A stretch of DNA of 64,000 bases from UBA4971 sp029551185 (GTDB taxonomy: Bacteria > Bacillota > SHA-98 > UBA4971), in assembly GCA_035593725.1 (NCBI GenBank), contig DAOSZN010000001.1, positions 62,001-126,000 of the forward strand, given 5' to 3'. Under the pieces are notes generated by a model that did not search any database, was not told the origin of the DNA, and worked only from the letters and a program-made list of their open reading frames with translations. A program made the position numbers and the translations under genes. Positions 17,528-26,064 of this stretch are shown piece by piece (the stretch's first letter is position 1; every line of letters starts with the position of its first letter).

Positions 17528-18562
17528 ATGAGCAAAGAGTTAACATTGGAGGAATTAGCAAGGATTGTAGGGGGTGTTCCAGTGGGAGACCCCCGACTTT
17601 GTATTATGGGGGCGGCTGCTGTGGAAAACGCAGGCCCCGGTGATATTACTTTTGCGGAAAGCGCTAAGATTCTTGAAGTTGCCACACAGGGTCGTGCAGG
17701 CGCTGTTATTGCGAAACATGGAGAGGATCTTAAGACGAAACCGGGTATACTCGTAGAGAATCCACGATTTGCTTTTGCAAAAACACTTGAGATATTCGCG
17801 CCTGATATCCCTCGTCCCCCTGAGGGGATTCACAAAGAGAGCGTTGTCGCTGAAAGCGCGATAATAGGCAAGGGAGTTCGAATAGGCCCCAAGGTAGTGA
17901 TTGAAGCCCGCGTAGTTCTGGGGGAAGGGGTTATCCTGTATCCCGGTGTTTATATCGGTGAAGATGTGAAGATTGGCGATGGAACCGTTATCTATCCCAA
18001 TGCCGTGATACGAGAGCGCGTATCCATTGGGAGAGACGTTATTATCCACGGAGGTGCGATAATCGGAGCTTGCGGATTCGGTTTTGTGACCTATGAAAAT
18101 GAACATCACAAAATCCCGCAGACAGGGACTGTTATAGTCGAGGACGATGTTGAGATCGGCGCAAACACATGTATCGACAGGGCCACCATGGGCGCTACAA
18201 TTATCGGCAAAGGCACTAAGATAGACAACTTGGTCCAAATAGGGCACAATGTGAGAATCGGGGACCGCTGCATTATAGTGGCACAGACCGGGATAGGCGG
18301 ATCCAGCGAGATCGGGGAAGGGAGTATTCTTGCAGGCCAGGTGGGTATAAGTGATCATGTTACGATTGGGCCGGGCAGTCTGGTGGCAGGCGGGGCCGAA
18401 GTATTCACAAATCTGCCTCCCGGTTCCTTTGTGTCAGGCAGACCGGCTCGTCCCCACAAAGAGCAACTGAAGATAGAAGCAGCATCCCGTAAACTGCCTG
18501 ATGTTTTGGAGAAATTGCGGGAGCTGGAAAGAAGACTCAACGAGATGGAACGTTCCGGATAA
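17528..18562 (+). CDS. lpxD: UDP-3-O-acylglucosamine N-acyltransferase LpxD
   Basis: The 344-residue protein has an N-terminal uridine-binding domain (LEELARIVGG, then GDITFAESAK). A left-handed beta-helix of hexapeptide repeats follows (about residues 105-310), then a C-terminal helix. NLVQIGHNVRIG carries the catalytic histidine, and GGSSEIGEGSILAGQVGISDH is a strongly conserved LpxD stretch. It adds the second acyl chain, the third step of lipid A synthesis, in the cytoplasm. The length is normal for the family. It closes the tamB-bamA-skp operon and is followed by 186 bases without a clear gene. Confidence 0.95.
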   Translation: MSKELTLEELARIVGGVPVGDPRLCIMGAAAVENAGPGDITFAESAKILEVATQGRAGAVIAKHGEDLKTKPGILVENPRFAFAKTLEIFAPDIPRPPEGIHKESVVAESAIIGKGVRIGPKVVIEARVVLGEGVILYPGVYIGEDVKIGDGTVIYPNAVIRERVSIGRDVIIHGGAIIGACGFGFVTYENEHHKIPQTGTVIVEDDVEIGANTCIDRATMGATIIGKGTKIDNLVQIGHNVRIGDRCIIVAQTGIGGSSEIGEGSILAGQVGISDHVTIGPGSLVAGGAEVFTNLPPGSFVSGRPARPHKEQLKIEAASRKLPDVLEKLRELERRLNEMERSG

Positions 18563-18748
18563 CATGAATCAAATCTCTTCGCGACTAAGGTTTTTTAAGT
18601 AAAGCTATAGGGTAACGCCGGACGTTTCGTCACATGCAGGCGGTTTTTGGATGAATATGTAATTGAATCATGGTAAGGTTAAAGTAGGAAAACAGGTGGT
18701 TCGTGAAGAATAGTCCTTCCATAAGTGTTGTTAAAGGGGGATTATTCT

Positions 18749-19396
18749 ATGGCAAGAAGGAAAACCAGATCAAACTTTGTGGCTACTGTAGGTATAGTAT
18801 TAGCGCTGCTCATCAGTGTGTCTCAGGTTAGCTTTGCAGCCACATCCCAGTCCGGCAAGACCGGGCTTTTGCTTGCGCCGTCTGCTGACACGCTAGGACA
18901 GGGTAGCTTTGTTATAGGATACAGTCGACTTGGCCTTGGCAATTGTGTGTACATAGGCGCGGGAATCATACCAAATTTGGAGATAGGGCTGGGTTCAAAA
19001 GGGTTCTGGGATGGCGCCACAGTATACCCCATGGCGAAGCTAAGGCTTCTGGGCGAAACGTCGAATGCGCCTGCGGTTTCCATAGGCCTCGAAGGCCAGG
19101 CTCTTTATGTAGCTGCCAGCAAACGTCTTATGACATCCGGCCCCAGAGCTCACATAGGGTTCGGAACAGGTAGGTTCAACGGGATATTCGTAGGGTTTGA
19201 TCATGTCCTTAATCCGGTGACTATCTCCAGCGGTACAGGGCCCCAGGCGCCTACTACTACTGTGATTGGCGAATACGTCGGAGGCGAATTCAATATCGGC
19301 GCCAGGTTCGACTTTGCCAAGGGCCTCAGTCTGAGTATAGGGTTATTAGACACCGGTCATTTGTCAGCAGGGGTATCCTTCACAACGAAGTTCTAA
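18749..19396 (+). CDS. Small predicted outer-membrane beta-barrel protein
   Basis: The 215-residue protein has a signal peptide (about residues 1-32, ending SFAA). The rest is Gly-rich and alternates hydrophobic and polar residues, as expected for barrel strands. It begins TGLLLAPSADTLGQGSFVIG and ends SAGVSFTTKF with a terminal Phe. The N-terminal pattern recalls YjbH-type or related small surface barrels, but I cannot name the family. A GGGGG-rich ribosome site precedes ATG 18749, and a terminator follows at 19436. It is likely an outer-membrane protein of unknown function. Confidence 0.6.
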   Translation: MARRKTRSNFVATVGIVLALLISVSQVSFAATSQSGKTGLLLAPSADTLGQGSFVIGYSRLGLGNCVYIGAGIIPNLEIGLGSKGFWDGATVYPMAKLRLLGETSNAPAVSIGLEGQALYVAASKRLMTSGPRAHIGFGTGRFNGIFVGFDHVLNPVTISSGTGPQAPTTTVIGEYVGGEFNIGARFDFAKGLSLSIGLLDTGHLSAGVSFTTKF

Positions 19397-19435
19397 GCAA
19401 GGCTCAATTATTCTTTCCCGGAGTGATTGATATTC

Positions 19436-19472
19436 GCCCTTGGCTGTTCGGTCAAGGGCTTGCTTCTTTTTT
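19436..19472 (+). terminator. Intrinsic terminator
   Basis: GCCCTTG (19436-19442) pairs perfectly with CAAGGGC (19453-19459) around a 10-base loop, followed by a T-rich tract (TTGCTTCTTTTTT). It ends the transcript of the small barrel gene at 18749. Confidence 0.75.
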
Positions 19473-19555
19473 GGATACTTTTTCCCCTCTGGCATTTGAG
19501 AAGGGATTTAGGCGGGATACAGCGAAAATACTATGCGGGGAGAGGGGAGAATAAT

Positions 19556-20485
19556 ATGGCAAGACCTGGCAAGTACGGTCTGTGCTTACTAATCGCTATT
19601 ACAGTAATCGTGCTTGTCTCTTTTGTGGAGGGGTCCGCGTCAGCTTGTGTAGGCGCGAGGCAAATGGCAATGGGGGGCACATTTGTCGGGATCGCTGATG
19701 ACATGAGCGCTGTGTATTGGAATCCTGCAGGCATAGCCATGCTGGAGCAGTCAAGCCTTCATGTTACCTCAACCCTGAACAACAGGGATACGTACAACTA
19801 CGATGACTTCCTGGCATATGTTTCCCCCGGATACGGCGACATTGCTTTCGGCTTCAGCCTGATCCGGGAACATCTGGGCAGGCCTTCGGATAGCGGTGGT
19901 TATCAGGCCGGAACCTGGTTCACTGGCTCCATCGCTACACCGGTTGCAGACAGGCTTTCCATTGGCGCAAATCTCAGGTTCGAAACTTATTCCATGCGCG
20001 CCAAAGACGAAGATTTGGTGTTAGGATCCCGTTGGGGATTAGACTTAGGGATCCTATACCGGGTAAATACTAAGCTCTCAATTGGTTGCTTGCTTCAGGA
20101 TGCAGGGTTATCGAATTTAGAGTGGAATGACGGAAGCAGCGAGGTAAGACGGATCAATATCCGTCCGGGAATCGGATACAGGCCTGACCCTTACACGTTG
20201 ATTGCCTTTGACATATACGATCTAGGCCTGCAGCTTTTGGCGTCCGGAACCTATCAGGGCAGCGGACTGTGTCCCAGATTCGGGCTTGAGCGGTGGCTTA
20301 CTCCGCATTTAGCTGCAAGATTCGGTTATTATGGGATTAGGCCGGGCGAGGGAGCTGTAACTTGCGGAATTGGATTACACCGAGGGAGATATGCCATAGA
20401 TTACGCTTATCTGGACGTTGCTACAGTTCCCGGACACTCCGGTCTCGGCGGCACTCATCAGATAGGAGTGACGGTTAAGTTCTGA
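19556..20485 (+). CDS. Outer-membrane barrel protein of the PorV/UPF0164-like type
   Basis: The 309-residue protein has a signal peptide (ending near GSASA). It then shows GARQMAMGGTFVGIADD and SAVYWNPAGIAML, the start typical of FadL-like/PorV/UPF0164 barrels. Alternating strands follow to a terminal Phe (IGVTVKF). ATG 19556 follows GAGAGGGGAG and replaces a much longer frame without export signal. Its TGA overlaps the start of the LptF/G gene, so the two are probably co-translated. The family is often found with surface assembly systems. The transported or bound substrate is unknown. Confidence 0.65.
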   Translation: MARPGKYGLCLLIAITVIVLVSFVEGSASACVGARQMAMGGTFVGIADDMSAVYWNPAGIAMLEQSSLHVTSTLNNRDTYNYDDFLAYVSPGYGDIAFGFSLIREHLGRPSDSGGYQAGTWFTGSIATPVADRLSIGANLRFETYSMRAKDEDLVLGSRWGLDLGILYRVNTKLSIGCLLQDAGLSNLEWNDGSSEVRRINIRPGIGYRPDPYTLIAFDIYDLGLQLLASGTYQGSGLCPRFGLERWLTPHLAARFGYYGIRPGEGAVTCGIGLHRGRYAIDYAYLDVATVPGHSGLGGTHQIGVTVKF

Positions 20486-21582
20486 AGATTATCGACCGAT
20501 ACATATCAAAAGAATTTGTTACGCCTTTTCTTGGATGCATAGGCGGATTTATATTGATAATCCTCGCGAGCCAACTGTTTTGGCTCGCTGAGTTGATTAT
20601 TGTAAAGAAAATCGCCACAGGCACAGTTGCCAGGTTGCTTCTCTATAAGCTTCCTGATGCTATAGCTCAGTCTATCCCTGTATCTACGCTTTGCGGTGCT
20701 CTCTTGTCTCTCATGCGTTTGGGGAAGGACAGTGAACTTGCTGCTCTCCGCACAGGTGGAGTCAGGGCTTTAAGGCTTGTCATGCCTCTTCTTGTCCTGG
20801 GCCTTGTGGCAAGTGTTGCCTCCTTTGCTTTCAACGAGCGCGTAGTTCCCTGGGCCAACCATGAGTTTGAGAACATAATCAGGAGGATTATTCTGGAGGA
20901 GGCCATCCCGACTGCGGAGGAAAACGTGTTTTTCAGAGCTACCGGGGACAGATTCTTCTACATTCGGAAGGTCGACCAATCTTCACAGGAATTACGTGAT
21001 GTCTTAGTTTATGAGGCGCAAAAGGAGGGGCCTCCCAGGATCATCACTGCCAAGAGCGGGAGCGCGAAAGGGGTCGTATGGACTCTCTCTGACGGAGTAG
21101 TGCACGACTTGGATGCCGAAGGTTATGTGGTTTACGAAGCCAAGTTCAAGGAAATGAGTCTACGTATGGATCAGGAATCTGAACCCTTCTTCAGCGGGCA
21201 AAAGACTCCGGCTGAGATGAGTAGACGAGAGTTGAAATCGTATATTGATTTGTTCCGGACAGGCGGTGTTGACGTATCAGCGCTCATAGTAGATTACCAA
21301 TTAAAACTGGCTCTGCCTTTTGCTGCGTTCATATTCGTCTTAACCGGCGCCCCTATTGCTATCGGCACCGTAAGTCCCAAGACCGGAAGGTCTGCCGGCA
21401 TAGCACTGGGGGGGTGTATCTCTCTTCTCTACTATGCCCTTTCTTCAATCCTGCGTTCTTTGGGGGTTTCTAATGTCTTACCTCCGTTTGTGGCAGCATG
21501 GACGGGAAATATTATATTCGCTGTGGTTGGCGTTGCGCTCATTGTCCGTAGCGAACAAGCGCCAAGAGGCGGAAGGCTGTAG
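20482..21582 (+). CDS. LptF/LptG-family LPS export permease, probable CTG start
   Basis: The protein (366 residues from CTG 20482) has the YjgP/YjgQ topology: three N-terminal helices, a periplasmic beta-jellyroll (about residues 130-260) and three C-terminal helices. Family motifs include ELAALRTGGV and FNERVVPWANHEFE. The frame is closed by TAA at 20476, and the next usual start is TTG 20554, which would remove the first helix. The codons from 20482 read (M)KIIDRYISKEFVTPF and align with the second copy (MKCLKRYTYKELLGP). CTG, or a nearby ATT, is therefore the likely start, overlapping the previous stop. LptF/G with LptB extract LPS from the inner membrane. Confidence 0.85.
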   Translation: MKIIDRYISKEFVTPFLGCIGGFILIILASQLFWLAELIIVKKIATGTVARLLLYKLPDAIAQSIPVSTLCGALLSLMRLGKDSELAALRTGGVRALRLVMPLLVLGLVASVASFAFNERVVPWANHEFENIIRRIILEEAIPTAEENVFFRATGDRFFYIRKVDQSSQELRDVLVYEAQKEGPPRIITAKSGSAKGVVWTLSDGVVHDLDAEGYVVYEAKFKEMSLRMDQESEPFFSGQKTPAEMSRRELKSYIDLFRTGGVDVSALIVDYQLKLALPFAAFIFVLTGAPIAIGTVSPKTGRSAGIALGGCISLLYYALSSILRSLGVSNVLPPFVAAWTGNIIFAVVGVALIVRSEQAPRGGRL

Positions 21583-21584
21583 AC

Positions 21585-23801
21585 ATGGGTAAGAAGGTGT
21601 CAGGTAGGCGCACGACTGTATTGGTATTGGTTGTTATAGCTTTTATTCTTCCATGTTCTGTCTTTCTCTTGCCTAATCGTTGCGCTGCAGGTTCAACCTG
21701 CACTGTACAGCTTACAGGTGATACCTTAAGCGTTGATTTGGAGACGCAAGTTGCCCGCGCCGAAGGTAATGTAGTCCTCAAGTACAAGGATATCATGATT
21801 TGCTGTGATCTTCTGGAGATAGAAGCAGTGTCCGGCGAGCTTGCAGCTTCAGGAAACGTTGAGTTTCATGACGGGGAGGATGTGGCAAGAGGCAAAAATC
21901 TCACTTACGATTTGACATCGAAGTGTGGAGTTTTCAGATCCGGGAATGTGACTCTACAAAGCGATCGCATGGAAGGCCCTATGTATGTGACCGGCGCCGA
22001 ATTCCAGGCTGAACCCGGCAGGATACGGATAGAAGGCGGAAGTTTCACCACGTGTGACCTGGAGACTCCTCATTACCGGATTGAGGCCGGGAAAATAGAA
22101 ATCCATATAGGCGACAGGATGGAGCTTTGGCAGTTGTCATACTGGGAAGGTAAACTGTGTATCCTTCATTGGCCTCACCTCGTCATTCCCCTCAGAGAAG
22201 AGAACAGATTCGATATGCCGCAGGTAGGATATGGTGTTCAAGAAGGCTGGTTCATAAAGACCGCCTACAATTACTACAGAAATCCTTCATTCCGCGGTTT
22301 TCTGTATTTGGACTATTTCAGCAGGTTAGGACTGGGTTTAGGTGTAAAGCATGTTTATGATTACGGAAACTTAGGGACCGGTTTTCTGTCCATATATGAG
22401 TTGATGAACAGAACCACAAGCCATATCGATTCCAAACTGGAGCTTAGCCATGAATTATCGTTAGGTTCCTATGCTACATGCTCTCTTGACGTCAAGTATT
22501 CTGATAACCTGTCTCTTGCAGGTGTTTTCAACACGCAGATTTCCGGCACGGCGAAGGTTAAGTACAAGGACGACAGGAAATCCGCGGATCTCGTTGTGGA
22601 CAAAGCCTGGATGCAAGGGGTGTCAACATCTGATGAGACACGTGTGACATTGACAGGGAGATGGAAAGCCCCGGAAGGGTTGTCTCTTTCAGGGGATTTT
22701 AGGTTCTTTGAGCGCCAAGTCCAAGACGGGCCTTGGAAGGATGATAGATACTTCAATTACCGGCTTGAAGCGGCAAAGGATTTCAAAGCCGCATCTGCCC
22801 GCGCAGTGGCTGAGCAGTATGTGAAACCTCGAGAAAGGCGGGAGAAGGAAGAAGAAGGTGAAGTGGACCCACTCCCTTATGAAGCTATAGGACGTGCGCC
22901 GGAGATAGTCGTTGAAAGTTGCCCGTTTGCATTGGGCAAGTTTCCGTTAAGACTCCAATGGACTGTAGCCTACGGCCGGTACGCGGAGAAGACCTCCTTT
23001 TGGTATGACGATCCTATCACTCGAGCATCTCGGGTCCATATTGGGATTTGCGGGTTGGAACAGACATATCGTCTTGGGAACACATCAAAGATGACTCTAT
23101 CCGCAGGCGCAAGCTTTGACAACTATACTACAGGCGATAAGAGGTATGTGCTTCAAGGAGTATTAGGGTTAGAGACACGTGCCTTTGATAATGCAGCTAT
23201 TGTTTCCGCAAGATATGACTATTGCGGCATATTCGGAGAAACTCCCTTCGCCTTTGACAAGAAAGACAGAAAAGGGCTCTTGACCGGGAGATTGAGTCTC
23301 TCTAAGGGCATCTTCGCTGCATCAATTGACTGCGGGTATGATTTTTATACAAACACTTATCGGAGCGTCTCAGGGAAAGCCAGACTGTCATTGGGGAAAG
23401 TCTGGGCAGTGGAAGCCTCCGCTGCCTATGATCCTGAATCCAGCTCCATGCAGGACGCCATTGGGAAGCTGGAAATAGCTGCATCAGAAAGATGCCTTAT
23501 CAAACTTGGGGCAAGGTATGATTTCTCCCGGGAAGCCTTGGATAGGGTGGAAAGTCAAGTTGCTCTCCGAGTGTCTGATGCATGGGGGCTGGAATGGCGA
23601 CTCGTATACGGAGGCGCTTCAAAGTCCAAGGCGCCGAGCGTTCTTCGCGGGGATGTGGCAGTCACCCGAGATATGCATTGCAGAGAACTTAGGCTTTCCT
23701 ATAATTACATTCAAAAGCAAGTATGGCTGGAGTATAGAATCAAGGCTTTTCCTCACGATACCGTGAAGATGGGCCTCGGTGAAGAGGGCGTCTTGTTTTA
23801 G
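21585..23801 (+). CDS. lptD: LptD-like LPS assembly outer-membrane protein
   Basis: The 738-residue protein has an N-terminal signal (about residues 9-35). An OstA/LptA-like beta-jellyroll follows (about 40-170, with TQVARAEGNVVLKYKDIMICCD). The middle and C-terminal region is barrel-like, with many Tyr/Phe-rich strands, and ends GEEGVLF. The order jellyroll then barrel is that of LptD, which receives LPS from LptA and places it in the outer leaflet. It follows the LptF/G gene by two bases. No LptE-like lipoprotein is seen nearby. A second LptD-like gene lies at 57089, and which one is the housekeeping copy is not clear. Confidence 0.8.
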   Translation: MGKKVSGRRTTVLVLVVIAFILPCSVFLLPNRCAAGSTCTVQLTGDTLSVDLETQVARAEGNVVLKYKDIMICCDLLEIEAVSGELAASGNVEFHDGEDVARGKNLTYDLTSKCGVFRSGNVTLQSDRMEGPMYVTGAEFQAEPGRIRIEGGSFTTCDLETPHYRIEAGKIEIHIGDRMELWQLSYWEGKLCILHWPHLVIPLREENRFDMPQVGYGVQEGWFIKTAYNYYRNPSFRGFLYLDYFSRLGLGLGVKHVYDYGNLGTGFLSIYELMNRTTSHIDSKLELSHELSLGSYATCSLDVKYSDNLSLAGVFNTQISGTAKVKYKDDRKSADLVVDKAWMQGVSTSDETRVTLTGRWKAPEGLSLSGDFRFFERQVQDGPWKDDRYFNYRLEAAKDFKAASARAVAEQYVKPRERREKEEEGEVDPLPYEAIGRAPEIVVESCPFALGKFPLRLQWTVAYGRYAEKTSFWYDDPITRASRVHIGICGLEQTYRLGNTSKMTLSAGASFDNYTTGDKRYVLQGVLGLETRAFDNAAIVSARYDYCGIFGETPFAFDKKDRKGLLTGRLSLSKGIFAASIDCGYDFYTNTYRSVSGKARLSLGKVWAVEASAAYDPESSSMQDAIGKLEIAASERCLIKLGARYDFSREALDRVESQVALRVSDAWGLEWRLVYGGASKSKAPSVLRGDVAVTRDMHCRELRLSYNYIQKQVWLEYRIKAFPHDTVKMGLGEEGVLF

Positions 23802-23821
23802 AAGAATCGATTGATTAGTGT

Positions 23822-24703
23822 TCAATTAGTATTACGCCCGAAATCCGCTGCTCCGACTACTTGCTTTATATAGGGAATTGAGAATACCAGAACCATTATG
23901 ACCATTATGATTGAAGCTGCTGCTGCATAACCGGTTTGGAAATACCTAAAACCGTATCGATAAATGTAAAAGATTATGGTTTCCGTGGCATTGCCCGGAC
24001 CTCCCCCGGTTAACGTGTACATCTTGTCAAAGACCCTAAAAGTGTCAATGGTCCTTAGCAGAAGCGCCAGAGCAAGGGCCGGACGCAAGAGCGGTAATGT
24101 AATGTATCTTAGGGTCTCGACGTAACTTGCGCCTTCCACTTGCGCGCTCTCATATATCTCCAGTGGTATCGATTGGAGGCTGGCGAGCACCACAAGAAAT
24201 ACAAAGGGCGTCCATTGCCATATGTCTGTCAAAACTACTGAAAGCAATGCCCAATTAGTGGAGCTTAACCACTCGACAGGCGATAGTCCTAAGGTTTTCA
24301 ACAGGAAATTAAATATGCCAAAATTGTAATCGTACATCATTTTCCATGTTAAGGCTACTGTTATAGGCGGTAAAAGCATTGGCACAAGGACTATCGTCCT
24401 ATAAAGTTTCGTGAACCGGAACCCCGAATTAAAAAACAGGGCGAATACTGTGCCGAGAAGAGTCTCGAAAACTACAGCCAACACAACAAAGGATAGTGTA
24501 TTTTTCACTGCAACCCAAAAGGTCTCATCAGTGAGGATCCCGACATAGTTTTGAATGCCATAAAACGTGGTTTTAGCCCTTATGAAATCTATTTTGTAGA
24601 AACTTGTGACTATAGCGTATATTAATGGATATACAGTCAATAATGCAAAAACCACTACTGCAGGCACGACAAATAGATAAGTAAGCTTCTCAGCTTTTCG
24701 CAT
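23822..24703 (-). CDS. ABC sugar transporter permease (MalF/UgpA type)
   Basis: The 293-residue protein has six predicted membrane helices. Its EAA loop, EIYESAQVEGASYVETLRYI followed by TLPLLRPAL, is where the ATPase docks in carbohydrate-importer permeases. It starts at 24703 behind AAGGTGAT and ends 20 bases from the convergent lptD. It pairs with the second permease at 26065-26919 and the binding protein between them. The four-gene minus-strand block looks like a Ugp-like importer, with substrate a sugar or a glycerol-phosphate derivative. No ATP-binding subunit is encoded here. Confidence 0.9.
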   Translation of the reverse strand: MRKAEKLTYLFVVPAVVVFALLTVYPLIYAIVTSFYKIDFIRAKTTFYGIQNYVGILTDETFWVAVKNTLSFVVLAVVFETLLGTVFALFFNSGFRFTKLYRTIVLVPMLLPPITVALTWKMMYDYNFGIFNFLLKTLGLSPVEWLSSTNWALLSVVLTDIWQWTPFVFLVVLASLQSIPLEIYESAQVEGASYVETLRYITLPLLRPALALALLLRTIDTFRVFDKMYTLTGGGPGNATETIIFYIYRYGFRYFQTGYAAAASIIMVIMVLVFSIPYIKQVVGAADFGRNTN

Positions 24704-24716
24704 AATATCACCTTTT

Positions 24717-24756
24717 GCCGGTCTTTCCCTGCTTTGGAAATCAGAGAAAGACCGGC
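24717..24756 (-). promoter_or_regulatory. Intercistronic hairpin after the binding-protein gene
   Basis: A perfect 11-pair inverted repeat (24717-24727 with 24746-24756, 18-base loop) lies between the binding-protein stop and the next permease start. There is no T-tract after it on the minus strand. It is therefore more likely an mRNA-stabilising or partial-attenuation hairpin, which would give more binding protein than permease, as is common in such operons. Confidence 0.6.
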
Positions 24757-24768
24757 CGTTATCGTTGG

Positions 24769-26037
24769 CTATCTCAGTATCTTCTCAATTTCCTTATTGG
24801 CCTTGTCAAGACCTTCACGGATACCAATCTGTCCGACCAGTATCTGAGACAGATACAGTCCCCATACATCCTCAATCTGGCTCCAATAAGGGGTCCTTGG
24901 ACGAGCCACAGAGTGCTCAAGGGCAGAAAGCTGCGCCGGATAGTGACGGTATTTTGCGGTTAAATCAGGATCGTTATAGAGGCTCTTTCTTGTAGGCGCC
25001 CCTCCGCCCATTAACGCCATTTCTTTTTGCGCCTCCGGGCTGATCACCCATTTTGCGAATTCTACCGCTTGATCCTTATTTCTGGATGTCTTCGGAATAC
25101 CCAGCAGCCAGTTGCCAATCATAGCAGCGGAATCCTTCGTCTGGCCCGGTACAGCGAGGAACTCAATTTTTCCGACTACCTTGGAACTCTGGGGGTTATC
25201 CACTTGGGATACCCAGGAAGGCCACGCAATGGTCATGGCTATTTGGCCTTGCGTCAATGCGGTGGCAATCTGGTCACTGTCAAAAGTCTCGCACCCCTTC
25301 GGGCTGAGCTCCTTCAATTTCAAGTAGGTTTCCATGGCCTTTACACCTGCTTCACTGTTTACAGCAGGCTTCATATTTTCATCCAGCACTTCCCCGCCGT
25401 AGGCCCAGAAAACCGGCAGATAATCAGCGACTATCGGGTTCCCTCTCTGACCTCTGACCACATATCCGTATGTATCAGGTTCATCCCTTGTTATGATTTC
25501 GGCTATCTTTATAACATCATCCCATGTTTTCGGAGGAGACAGATTGTATTTCTTAAGGAGATCGTGCCTGTAATAGAACATCGTAACATTTCCTATTGCA
25601 GGAACAGCAAATAATGACCCTTTACCATACGGATCTCTGCACAGCGCTACACAGTTTTCAATGAAATCATCATCGAGTCCGTCTTTGAAGTACTCATCAA
25701 GATTCGTCAGGAGTTTGCCTTGGGAGAATTCAGGCATCCACGGGTCATCCAGCATGACTAAGTCATAAGCGCCTGCGTTGTTCCTAACGTCGAGCACAGC
25801 AGTCTCTTTGAGTTCCGCATAGGGCATACACACAACCTGGACTTTTACGCCTGTTATTTCCTCGTATCTTTTGGCTGATTCAGTCAAGGCATCCCCCATC
25901 GCTCCTGCTCTCGCTGCAAGGGTTAGGGTCACTTCTCCCGGTTTTCCGGCAGCCAGGCCAGGGATGGACCCTGTTACCGCGAGAGCCATCAAAACCACCA
26001 TAGCGAGTAAGGACAAACTAAACTTCTTCCTTAACAT
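24769..26037 (-). CDS. ABC transporter extracellular solute-binding protein, family 1
   Basis: The 422-residue protein has an N-terminal signal peptide with hydrophobic core (about residues 7-24) and a probable cleavage at GLAAG. No lipobox cysteine is present. The two-lobe family-1 fold is supported by LTLAARAGAMGD, AYDLVMLDDPWMPEF, FAVPAIGNVTMFYYRHDLLKK, PKTWDDVIKIAE and AMTIAWPSW. Monoderm Firmicutes tether such proteins as lipoproteins. A soluble periplasmic form fits an organism with an outer membrane. It sits between the two permease genes. The ligand is not predictable from motifs. The adjacent phosphodiesterase hints at glycerophosphodiesters or glycerol-3-phosphate. Confidence 0.9.
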   Translation of the reverse strand: MLRKKFSLSLLAMVVLMALAVTGSIPGLAAGKPGEVTLTLAARAGAMGDALTESAKRYEEITGVKVQVVCMPYAELKETAVLDVRNNAGAYDLVMLDDPWMPEFSQGKLLTNLDEYFKDGLDDDFIENCVALCRDPYGKGSLFAVPAIGNVTMFYYRHDLLKKYNLSPPKTWDDVIKIAEIITRDEPDTYGYVVRGQRGNPIVADYLPVFWAYGGEVLDENMKPAVNSEAGVKAMETYLKLKELSPKGCETFDSDQIATALTQGQIAMTIAWPSWVSQVDNPQSSKVVGKIEFLAVPGQTKDSAAMIGNWLLGIPKTSRNKDQAVEFAKWVISPEAQKEMALMGGGAPTRKSLYNDPDLTAKYRHYPAQLSALEHSVARPRTPYWSQIEDVWGLYLSQILVGQIGIREGLDKANKEIEKILR

Positions 26038-26064
26038 TTACTCATCTCCTTTTTCATGATTCTT

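Noticed and set aside
17555..18358. A 267-codon minus-strand open frame inside lpxD
   Set aside because: It reads His/Tyr/Asn-rich nonsense opposite the hexapeptide repeats of lpxD; long antisense frames are common opposite such repeats.
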